A stretch of DNA of 64,000 nucleotides, from contig JAQOTA010000046.1 of the NCBI GenBank assembly GCA_029532415.1, positions 1,240,001-1,304,000 of the forward strand, given 5' to 3'. This DNA is from Marasmius tenuissimus (Eukaryota; Basidiomycota; Agaricomycetes; Agaricales; Marasmiaceae). The notes beneath the pieces are model-generated. The model was given only the letters and a program-made list of their open reading frames with translations, made no database searches and was not told where the DNA came from. This document shows, piece by piece, positions 43,750 to 53,831 of the stretch (its first letter is position 1; each line of letters opens with the position of its first letter). Position numbers and translations under genes: made by a program.

Positions 43750-44015
43750 CTGTACCATTTCGAGATGATCGTCAGGTCACGCGTCACAGGGGACCCAGAA
43801 ATGGTGAAATGTCACACCCTGTCACGCGTCCCAGGCCTGACTGTCGAAAATTTTCCGAGGTTCAGACCCAAATTTGGCCCAGAAATTGCCCAAAAACGAC
43901 GAATTTCGAAAAAATTTCCGGTCGGTCACGGCGGACCGACCTTCCTGTCGAAACCAAAAAGTGAAACTTTTGGTCACAGGTCACACCCCCTGACGAATAT
44001 CTCGAAATGGTACAG
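43750..44015. mobile_element. MITE with ~25-bp TIRs and TA target duplication
   Basis: Left end CTGTACCATTTCGAGAT...TCGTCAGG is repeated inverted at the right as CCTGACGA...ATCTCGAAATGGTACAG. TA at 43748-43749 and 44016-44017. Internal 'gtcacgcgtc' and 'ggtcacag' motifs repeat. 266 bp, non-coding, a different family from the other two. Confidence 0.75.
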
Positions 44016-44671
44016 TATGTAAAAATATCTTTCATACTTGAACTGTTGAACAACACTGAGGGTGACTTGAAGATACGGCGGCGTTGAAAATCTTGTGGTC
44101 CACAGAGGTGGACATAGGGCCCACAAGCCTGAAGTTGGAACTTGGTATCATTACCAATAGCGGCCGGTCGCAAAATCGCGAATTGCAATGTTCCTCGCTG
44201 TGTACTGTATCGGTGTGTATGCGGATGAAACGTGACTAGGAGTCCTGGCTTTGAGTCAGTTTTTGAATGCTCTGGAGTCTGGGAAGAGTAATCTGGAGTG
44301 AGCTTGGATCAATTCACTACTCGAATCAGTTTCGAGTCACAATGAATTCAATTTCACTTTCAGACTGAATTGTATTGAGCTGAGCCGCTTCGAGTTGGAT
44401 ATAAAGTTCGGAACTTGAATTGAGGAGGTAAAGGTTAAACAAAGGGCACAACGCAACGCGAGAATGACTTGTTGGGCCAGCCTCGAGAGCAATACCTGGA
44501 AAGGTGAGCTCCGTGGATCACAGGCCGAGGATACCACGCATGCTGATTGGAGAACGACGATGAAACGCGACTCGGACTGGCGGCAAAAGATTGGACCAGA
44601 AGTCGCGTGACTGTGCGAGAGTGAACGTGATAGCGTGGGCAAAAAGTCACGTTCACTGAAAGTGGGCTGCA
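44016..44671. other. Spacer, no gene seen
   Basis: No coding features; separates the MITEs from the large TIR element. Confidence 0.35.
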
Positions 44672-44679
44672 CAAAATCG

Positions 44680-47600
44680 CACCTTAGGCAGCACTTGTGA
44701 CAGGTGCCGAAACCCTAATTGGGATGGTTCCTTGTACGTGAGAAATGGGCCTATCAGGCCTTCGCACGGACCGAACAAACCGCTGCTGTCACCAGGCTAT
44801 CGACCTCACCACCACCGTCGATGTGCTCGATGCCCACCACCAGGCATATTTCCAGTCGCTATTCCTCGACACATTACCCTACCACTCATAGACAATATAT
44901 TTACTTTTTTCACCCTTCTTCTACTCTCGATGGATACCCGATTCCCTTCGAAACTCAACGCGAGCGGTGCGATTGCTTATCAAATCGTCGCGGGCCCATC
45001 AAAAAAATGAAAGGAAAGCTTAGGGAGAGATACAAGACTTCCAGATGAGGAATCAATTAATCGGAAAGCAAAAGTAGCCACCGATGGCTTTCGCAATCGT
45101 TGGAAAGCCTCCGCATGCGGCACCGCGTGTTACATACAACCGGGAAATTCCCCACCAGATTTGACGGCAGCAACGCCGCCGGAGACTATCGCATTACCAA
45201 GGCATCCACCGACAAGCCCTAATCCTCAATGAGTTTGAATAGTAGGTGTCATCAAGCCGACTATCTAGTGATTTCAACAATGTATTCCCCCGGCCGGGCC
45301 CCCTTCAACTCGACGACCACCGCATCACCCACCAATTCGAGAGGGGTTTGCTTTCGTTCCTCCTAGCGGTCGCGCAGCTCTTGCTGACATGTTTTTAGTC
45401 ACTTCTTGTGCTCAGAAATCAATAGGGGAATATCCTTTAAGGAATTGTGTGTGTCGCCCCTCGATCAATCCATCAATGCTCTTTCTTCCTCAAGATCATC
45501 GATACCTATCTGTTGCTGATGGAAGCTCACATAGACCGACTCCAGAGCTCATAGCAGTACTTCAGAGCCAAGTATGTTGATGATTTGAAGCAAAACAACG
45601 GACACTGGTCACATCGAGATAGGTTCACCCCGTGCATCAGCAGCTACCGCATAATCCTGCCTCGCCACCATTTTTGTGAGTCATGTAATCGACCTGGTTT
45701 GGGATTCAAAATATTCTGATCTCACTATAGCGGCCACCTCCTGTCAGCTAAGTATTATCGTCGCACTTCCAGTCTAACGTATTCGAGCCGGGGAGGTACC
45801 AGTTCGCGCTTATCACACCTCCGGTCCATTTTGATTCAACACTTTCAGTTCGACGCAGTTTCATCGGCAAATCTAGTTTTAAATGAGTGCCCGTAAGCCG
45901 CTTATACATCCTCTACGCCTGATCCACCCAGGCGCCAGAATAGCACTCAACGGACCTGCGCGTAGTACTATGTACATTCGTATCAGTATACGATGTGTAA
46001 TCAAATAGAAAATCTGCATCGTTGAGTACAAGGCTGGAACAAATCCAGCACTACAATCACTAAAGCCTATTCATGAGGCCAACGCCGAGGATGTGCGGAG
46101 GAATATGTTCTGATGGCTCGGATAACCGGGACCCGAATAGCCGGTGACCTTATTCGAAAACATATATTTTATTACACTCCTCCAAGGGATACAGAGATCA
46201 GTTCTCAATGTTATATAGGTAGTTTATTATATGTATACTCATGGAAATTGATACTATATAACTGATTGAACTACTCAGATTCCCTGGTATTGAATAAAGG
46301 ACGGATCACCCGTTTCCCTATAACACCTTTGTTCGCAGTCCCCGTTTGAGTGGCTGTTACGACCGCTTCAAAAAATCTCAAATAAATCTGGTGGGTACCT
46401 TTTTATATTTAGGGAGTCTTTGCGGTGTTATCTTGATGGAATCTTACGTTGATATGAGTCGAGAAAATGAGTGAGGTTCGCGCGAGACCGCCAGAGCCAA
46501 CAGACCTCTACTTTCTGAAGTTTAACACGCAGGACTCCTTAGAAAGCCACCCCAAGCTTTATGAGATTTACATACACGTTGAATGAGCATATATTTAACT
46601 GGTACGGTGTGTATTCAATGGTGGGTTCTAGTATGAAGTAGAAGTCCGGCTTCAGGACCGATAAAATACCTGGCGGAGGAGACAACGACAAAGCATTGCA
46701 TGTGGTCATAGGGAAAGATCACTATCAGCATGAGCAGGATAGTTAGACCGTCACTTAAACAATGAGGGTGGCAGTACATAAGTCCGCCCGCCGAACCTCT
46801 GAACCCAGGATTGGTAGATTGAAAGCGGCGCTTGAGCATCGCAGGTCAGTTTTTCCACCACCGAGCTGTGATTACTGTATTCCAAGCAAACCACGTTCTG
46901 CAGGCTTCTGGTAGTAAGCCGGCCGCTGTATATGAACATTCACTCACTGGGATAAGATACCGTGTTGAGTACATGCGTGCGGAGCCCCAGACATCCGCAA
47001 GCTGAGGCCTACTCAACTGTGTTGTCCATATAGTAAACTGACATGCGGCGAGAAACTTGACGAAATGGAGCTCGAAGATGTCGAGCCAATTGTATGAGGA
47101 TGAGGGGTATAGACCTACGAGTGAAGAAGATGGTGCAGTTCTGTAGTTCTGCAGTGTGCACTTATCCTAGCCTCGCGAAAGCGGCGACCATCCTTCCCCC
47201 CACAACGGCTTTCTATTCTCACTACAAATCCTGGATCCTTCAACCTGTAGGCCCTGCTGTCAATTTCCGGAAGCTTCGAAGGAGACTGTTATCGAAGTGG
47301 GTACACCGATCCCCAATTCCAACGAGAGGGATATTGAGAAAGCATGAAGGGGGCAAGAGCTTCATATACTCAAACCCCCATCTATAAGATACGAGCGAGT
47401 TTTTTTGAGACGCCGACACATCCGTCCTCAACAATAGGGGGCATCTATTGGTTGCGGTTGTGTGCACAATGATCGATTCCCCGATTTCGGTAAGACGCGA
47501 CGAGGCAACGGAGAGTTTAGTATACTCTAGCCTAAAGCTGGAGAATATTTGATAGTTTTTCGAAGACAACGACATACATTCGACAATAGTTGAGGGCATC

Positions 47601-47915
47601 GACGGTGTGGAGACACAACGGATAGGTCGCGCGATCGAACCAATTGCCCAGGTTGATTGTGCCGGCGAGAGCGGGGAGATGTCTAGAAGAAGTGGATTTG
47701 TTGACTGTGAGCAGGAGGATCAGGTTTGAGAGGGAGTGACTGAAAATATCCCGGAGGATGGGCATCGAGCATATCGGCGGTGGTGGCGAGGTCGATAGCC
47801 TGGTGACAGCAGCGGTTTGTTCGGTCCGTGCGAAGGCCTGATAGGCCCATTTCTCACGTACAAGGAACCATCCCAATTAGGGTTTCGGCACCTGTCACAA
47901 GTGCTGCCTAAGGTG
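44680..47915. mobile_element. 3.2-kb non-autonomous DNA transposon, long TIRs, 8-bp TSD
   Basis: The ends start CACCTTAGGCAGCACTTG on the left and are mirrored on the right. The arms are near identical for about 165 bp (44680-44845 against 47915-47750) and decay over a further 50-80 bp. The flanks carry the perfect 8-bp duplication CAAAATCG (44672-44679 and 47916-47923). An 8-bp target duplication fits hAT elements and also Zisupton-type KDZ elements. The interior has no open frame with transposase features, and the matching short frames in the two ends are just the arms read on both strands. It must have been moved by a transposase from elsewhere. Confidence 0.85.
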
Positions 47916-47923
47916 CAAAATCG

Positions 47924-48870
47924 GTTTTGATGGACCAGTAAAACCCTCTACTTAGCAGTAGCGGGAATTATCGCCTTCTATCCCCTCTTCATGTCGCATT
48001 GTGTCCTGTAATATGTTTTTCTACGTGTTCCCTACAATCAATGACCAATACAAAGACCTTTTCAGTTATCAACATCTACAAGACCACAAAGTCGAGCACG
48101 ACGCTGTTGTTGCTCGATAAAGGAGAAAGGAATTTTTAAGTTACAGATGTGGCGTCCACCGAGATCACAGTTGGAGGCTTGTCACACCTCAATGTACTAC
48201 CTCCAGCAGCATTAACACTTAATTCTCATCGTACAAAGACAGTTTTGGTATGGATTTATAGGTTTGAAAGCCCGCCAGAGTCAGTGGGCTATGTTTTATT
48301 CATGATAACTGGCGTTTTCACGAAGACATCCGTTTCTATTCAGTTGGGTGGCGGAGGCTGTGAGGGGGTCCCCCCCCTGCCGTTAATGTCCACGATTCCA
48401 ATCGGCGGCTACCCTTGAATTGACCGGCATTTGATAGGACTCCAGTGCACGTGGTAATGCAATCTCCGAATGAACTCGTTTTCGTACCACCATCTTCCCG
48501 TATCCCTTTGAACTCGATTGCTCTCGCGAACGACAGCCATACCTATTGGATACCCTCACCCCGGATGCTTTCAACTTCTACCCATTTTGCGCATATCGAC
48601 TCGTTCCTCTCCTTCTGAACCCGGCTCAACTCAAATTTGACTCTGGGAGGGGAACTGGATAGTATTAGGAGTGGCGAGCGAAGGCATGACGCGATGTACC
48701 TATCAAGAGATTTGATTCTGGGACTCCTGGTGCGAAATCATGCAGTGCTGTTGTTTAGGGTTTGCTGACGGTTGAGTCGCTTTCCAGATATCACTTTCCT
48801 GAACGTTCAGTGACCTGGCTGGCCGTCTGGGGCTCGCACGACGGAATGACAATCCCTCCAGTGTTCGAGT
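47924..48870. other. Spacer with a short inverted partner of 42340
   Basis: 'ccaatcggcggctaccctt' at about 48393 is the inverted partner of sequence at 42337-42360, next to a G-run/C-run pair at 48363-48380. It is probably the remnant of another TIR element. No gene. Confidence 0.4.
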
Positions 48871-49182
48871 TCACAGAATACAATCACCTGCAACAAGCCT
48901 TTCACTTTGGGTGTCTATCTTGTTGGACATTTCCATGCAGGAGGTTCGCCATTTCTCCCCTCGTTCATAGACTTTGCTTAAATGACAAATGCCCAGTTTA
49001 TCTATCGGGCTTGGCAAGCAAGACAGGCGGCTGTCTGCATCGAGTTCGCCGTTCGAGTGAATAAGATCGTTGTTTGCATTTACGTGGGCTGTAGGTACGT
49101 GGTCATCCATTCTGAACTCCACCGTCGAGCGCTGACGTTTCTCCTTCCTCCTCGACTTCCTCAGGTCTTCGGTACTCGACAT
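48871..49182 (-). CDS. Uncertain short open frame
   Basis: A 103-codon frame starts MSSTEDLRKSRRKEKRQRST and reads as hydrophilic protein (NANNDLIHSNGELDADSRLS). No family is recognised and no neighbouring exon could be tied to it. Overlapping plus-strand frames look less protein-like. Treat as a candidate only. Confidence 0.25.
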   Translation of the reverse strand: MSSTEDLRKSRRKEKRQRSTVEFRMDDHVPTAHVNANNDLIHSNGELDADSRLSCLPSPIDKLGICHLSKVYERGEKWRTSCMEMSNKIDTQSERLVAGDCIL

Positions 49183-50101
49183 AAATCGTGCTCCTCCTCA
49201 CAAGTCGCCATGCTCTTCGCTTCTCGTTCACAAAGCTACCCCGCTTCCTGCGGTAGAGGCAACTCAAACCCTCAATGCCTGATTCGCCACGAATGCGATG
49301 GTGGCAGGTCCTAGTGACCGGAAACAATCACGTTTCCATACTGAAGAAGTATAGTGAGAGCGCTTGGCTGTGTGCCAGATCTACGTGACTGATATCTCTC
49401 CTGGCTAGATCTCATGGACCCTGTCGCTGGAGCTTCGGAGCTAGTATAGCGGATGGTTCTTAGGACATGCGCAACGAGGACGCATGGAATGAATTTGTTA
49501 GGGTGAGCTTTTCGACCCATCGCAGCTTGCTTGCTCTGGCAGTCGAACTTACTTCCTCTTCTCAGGTTAGCAGAGAGTTCACGCCCACAGTATACACCTC
49601 GCTGTCTGATGCCCTTCATCGTCACTCCCTCTACAACGCTCAGAATACTGGCTGAACGGCCGATCGCTTCACAGGACGGAGGGATACTGGAGAAGGAAGC
49701 GTCGAGGGTACACCGCATTGTCCTAGGTCCTCCAATCCCTTCGAGCCATAGTTTCAAGAACAGAACGAACTTCGAGTCATGTTTCTTGGCAGATGGTGAG
49801 CTACCATCTCCCATCCACGAGCCCAATGACCAACTGAAGGCCGCTCAAGATGTCAGAAGCATGGTCTGATGCCATATAGCATCACGACTGTCTCCCGCTA
49901 CGACCTTTCCGTTTCACGGGACCTGGGAGCTGAACATATGATTAGTCGTCTCAGTGCGCATCGCCACGACGAGGCGGAACGAAACCTTATGTCCGTTAAA
50001 CAGGGATCTGTCATTTTGTACGGAGTGCATGCCAAAGCGTCGAGACGAAGATCTCCCTGCGTTTAACGCCTCGGATGGGCTATGTTTTTCCCGTTTACCG
50101 T
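49183..50101. other. No supported gene; ambiguous frames on both strands
   Basis: A plus-strand start at 49467 (MRNEDAWNEFVR), a possible intron 49503-49563 and SREFTPTVYTSLSDALHRH follow each other, but the frame stops soon after. It could be the 5' end of a gene or chance. Confidence 0.3.
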
Positions 50102-50182
50102 GGCCGCGTAGCGTAATGGTTAACGCGCTAGTTTCCGGTCATAGCAAGCTAGAGATTGTGAGTTCGAGTCTCACCGTGGTCG
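50102..50182 (+). tRNA. tRNA-Arg (CCG) with an 8-nt intron
   Basis: A full cloverleaf forms. The acceptor stem is GGCCGCG with CGTGGTC (two G-U pairs), the D-arm GCGT...ACGC, the anticodon stem CTAGT with GCTAG, and the T-arm GTGAG-TTCGAGT-CTCAC, with discriminator G. The anticodon loop reads TTCCGG, then an extra TCATAGCA, then A, so the anticodon is CCG and the intron sits at the canonical position after base 37. A and B boxes are intact. Confidence 0.85.
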
Positions 50183-50187
50183 TTTTT
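50183..50187 (+). terminator. Pol III terminator of the tRNA
   Basis: Five T directly after the discriminator base. Confidence 0.7.
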
Positions 50188-51055
50188 GCTTTTAAACGTT
50201 GTCTTTTCAGGTGACAGGGAGGTTTCAGGTTATGTTTGCAGCCCCGAGTGCACCGAGCTTTTTCATCACAAGTATGAAACTCCGACTCTATTTTGGAGTT
50301 TGGCCCGTCGATCATAACCTCGCCTTGATATTACAGAACGATATGCTCAATCTGATGCCTCCCACATAACTGGCATCACCGCGGGGGAAGGGTACAATGG
50401 TCGGTCTGAAGCGACACGGACATTCTCCTATAATCGTGTCGATCTGGTGTAGCTATCTCGAACTGGCGTATAACGGTAGTACGTTCTGCTCAACGACAAA
50501 ATATCGAAAGCCTTTGCTTTATACTCCTAGAGATCACCATACGAAAGCTGTCGCTCTCCGGGGTTCGGTAGGAGCCGAGCCCGGGGGATATAGTCCGACA
50601 TTGTGTTGATTCGTACCGCGGCGCCCGTTGCACGCTCTTTCGACTCAGAGGTGGGTTCTTGTCATGATTCTGAGATCCCGCCATACGAATTGCCCATATT
50701 AGTACCTGAACATAAGGAGGTTCCAATTCAAACGGTGCTCTGTAGTGAATTGAAGGCCCTCAACTCCTTGGTATGTACCTCTCTGATTCTTTGCTTGTCC
50801 CACGAACCTGTGAATGACCGCGTGAGACGATCTTTATTCAGATGGCTTTGATGGCTCACCCGCAGCTCGGTCCATGGGATACAGGCTGACTGAAGTCGGA
50901 ATGTTTGGATCCAAGGAGGTCAATATTCGATGACAACCAGCGCTCATCAGTCATGTTCTCCACCTTCTGTATCTTAGGTGCTGTCAAACTGAGGGCTGAT
51001 AAATGCGGGTTGTGAGTTTATAGTTGGAGACCATGCCTTCGCAGTCAAAGTTTTC
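50188..51055. other. Possible gene fragments, not resolved
   Basis: Plus-strand frames at 50603-50770 (EIPPYELPILVPEHKEVPIQ) with a gtatgt donor near 50772 and an acceptor near 50840 lead to a stop at about 50888; this could be the 3' end of a gene. I could not build the rest. Confidence 0.3.
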
Positions 51056-51391
51056 TCATACCATCACCCGATCGTCGATATGAAGGTTGCGGTAGTCATT
51101 CGCTTTGATCCAGATTTTCTCTGAAAACGTCAACGGCTTATCCATGTGAATGGCGGGATTCAAAAAGACTTGCTTCTGATCGGGAGAACCAATCGACCGG
51201 GAAGCGTAGGTTTTGATTGCAAAGATGTCGAACCTAGAGAGTTGAATACAGTAGGAAGGTTTTGAAGGAGTGATGTTCTGATCCTGTGCGGATTCAAGTC
51301 TCTAGGCCCAAGCCAGTGGTCCAGTGGATCGCCATTCTGGGCTCTGACAACCCTGAAACACTGTCAAGACATTTCGCGGAGGCTTGGTCAT
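51056..51391 (-). CDS. Small hypothetical protein, two exons, 85 aa
   Basis: Exon 1 (51391-51362) encodes MTKPPRNVLT. A 78-bp intron joins in phase 0 to exon 2 (51283-51056), encoding DQNITPSKPSYCIQLSRFD, IFAIKTYASRS, KQVFLNPAIHMDKPLTFSEK and IWIKANDYRNLHIDDRVMV, then TGA. Composition and the absence of stops suggest a real compact domain, too short for automatic ORF calls because exon 2 has no early Met. Family not recognised. It could be the tail of a larger gene. Confidence 0.4.
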
Positions 51392-51576
51392 CGTATAGAT
51401 GTAACTGGAATGCTTAAAGCTCGCTAATTCCAGGAACGACGTTCACATTGAATCCGGAATTCATTCCCGTCGTATATATACTTTGCACGAGAGCGTTGGG
51501 ACATGAGGTCAAAAGTGGGCTTTCCTTCCTCAACGTTGCCTTTGTCTGTATCTCTACCTGCTTTTAATCAATCGGT

Positions 51577-53104
51577 ATGGCAGACGATGGCATTCCTCCT
51601 ACTATTGCAAGGATGTGAGTTCAATACCCTCCAATATGCCAGGTCCCTAAGCACTCATTTGGCTCTCTCTCTCCTCAGTACGGGGCCCCTCGTGAGTTCA
51701 TTTTCGACTCACGCTTTGAGTCTCCTTACTGAAGAGGCCATTAGGTCCTCGGATACATGCTTAACTATGGGTTATATGGGGTACTCGCCGTCCAAACATG
51801 TCAGATTTCGTATCATGGCTCCCAGTCTCCGAAGCTGACCCGCACCAACCAGACATCTACTATACGGCGTTTCCGAGGGATAAGGTAGCCTTCCAGGCTA
51901 TCGTATACACCGTCTTCCTTGTGGAAACCATGCAAACGCTTATGATCAGCCACGATACTTTTCGAACCTTTGCATATGGGTTTGGCAGGCTACAAGCCCT
52001 CGACGAGGTTCATTTACTGTGGTTCGATGTTTGCATACTGGATGGGCTGGGTGAGTATCAATCTCCATCAACGAGCGATTTTCCTGTGCTCACCCAATTC
52101 ATAAAGTGGCCTTCTCGGTACAGACATACTTTGCTTATCGGATCCATTTGTTGTCCAAGTCCAAAATCATTGCCGCATTGGTACTTGCTGTGCGCTAGTT
52201 TCTCGGTTCAGCGAGGCTCAATCACTCACTTATCGGGAAACGCATATCCAGATGGCATTGGCCCAGTTAGCGGGATCTTTAGCTGTTGGCGTGATCACCA
52301 GACGGGTTGGAGCCTTTTCCCAGATCCGAGACTTCACTTTCATTCCTGCTCTAGTGAGTGCCTTCAAACCCGGGGTTGTTCTGTTGTAACTTACCTTCAT
52401 TAGTTCTGGTTGGGAGGAAGTGCTGCTTGCGACGTCACCATAGCGATTGCCATGACTTATACGGTGCGTTTAGTCGCTCTCATCATTGCCACACATTCCG
52501 TAGAAGACTTACCCCTTGACGACTCAGCTGTCTCGTTACGTCGACGTCTTTAATCAAACCAAAGACCTCGTGAGAAGACTCATACGACTCACGATGGAAA
52601 CCGGTAGCTTGACAGGTGCGAGCGCCTCTCGTCTGAATCAAGGATCTACTTCTCTGACATTTTACCACAGCTGTCGTGGCCATAGTAGATCTCGTCCTCT
52701 TTTTGGTCTACCCAAAGGAGGACTTCCATATCACTCCCGCCCTCATACTGGCAAAGCTTTACTCCAATTCTCTCCTTGTCGTGTTCAACAACCGTGTCAA
52801 GATTAAGGGTGGACGTGGCATGGACACCGAGACGTCCAAAGTGAATATGAGCTATGGGGATGCCCCGGCCACTTCTCGATCGAGGGCACCAGCGAACGGG
52901 GTGGCTTATACAGTGGAAGAGTCGATCTGGACCGATGCCATTCCCATGGACAATGTCAGGGTGAGGTGCTCCTTGCGTGCTTTTGTTTCAATTTTTGCTG
53001 ACAATAGTCATTTCGCATCCTAGGGAAATGTTGCTGCAAAATCGAAACCTCACTCTCCGCCAGACGATGCAACATATGTGAATATAAGGCCTACAGCTGT
53101 TTAG
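51577..53104 (+). CDS. DUF6534-type seven-helix membrane protein
   Basis: About eleven short exons join in phase from MADDGIPPTIAR to a TAG at 53102-53104, giving roughly 350 aa. The helices follow the DUF6534 order: VLGYMLNYGLYGVLAVQTY, the loop YYTAFPRDKVAFQ, AIVYTVFLVETMQTLMISHD, LLWFDVCILDGLVAFSVQTY, ALVLAMALAQLAGSLAVG, LFWLGGSAACDVTIAIAMTY, LVRRLIRLTMETGSLTAVVA, and the signature end ILAKLYSNSLLVVFNNR. A ~75-residue hydrophilic tail follows. Every splice site is GT-AG and introns are 47-65 bp. Member of a large agaricomycete family of unknown function, thought to be receptor-like. Intact. Confidence 0.8.
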
Positions 53105-53831
53105 AAGGGGTTAAGTCACAAAAATCCGGACTTGTAGTACCCTCCTTCTTGTATCGTTCTGTTAACTTATCTTTAGTCTTATTTGCTGGGACTTGTAGTG
53201 CTACGCTCGTTATTTGACTCGGAAACCCTGTAAAATTCTTGAATCCCAAACACCTCAACCGTCAACGTCAGCTTTCGATCGCAAAGTACTTTGACGCATC
53301 AAGGCATTTTCGAATGGGACTCGATACTAGGCGTTTGTTCATGAAGGTGCCAGCCTGCCAGGTGGGGGTTGAGGTGGAAGTGCGATCGTCACAATCGTCA
53401 CATCAAGATTCATATTCAGACTCCAAACAGGCACCAAACAATCGCACGCGAGGCGCGAGCAACATGTGATCGGAAAGCATTCCGATAGCTGCGAGTCTTT
53501 TGTTCAAAATTTTCAAGACGAGGGGGATGCAACTGTACTGAGTGAGACTGGCACGGTATATGCGAGGATTCTTTAGCCTGATTTTCTCATGAGTCAGGAT
53601 TCCAATCGGCTTCGGGAATTGCCGCCCGATGCCATTCTGACGGAAAAATCGCGATTCGCTTCTCTCGCTCGTCTCGCGTTGTCCAATTTTCACCCTTCGA
53701 CTAATTCGCATTCCGGAGACTGTGGCAACAATACGAATAACATCTACAGCCTAGTAGGTCAAGACTTGAAGCTTCATCTCCGTCTGAGTTGGGGTCCAAA
53801 TGTTTTTTAACCCGTAGCTACAGCAATTCTA
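53105..53831. other. Intergenic region, no gene seen
   Basis: Holds the promoter of the next plus-strand gene; open frames on both strands are not supported. Confidence 0.4.

Noticed and set aside
44719..47876. Two matching ORFs starting MGWFLVREKWAYQAFARTEQ on opposite strands
   Set aside because: Both are the terminal inverted repeat of one element read from each side, not a gene pair.
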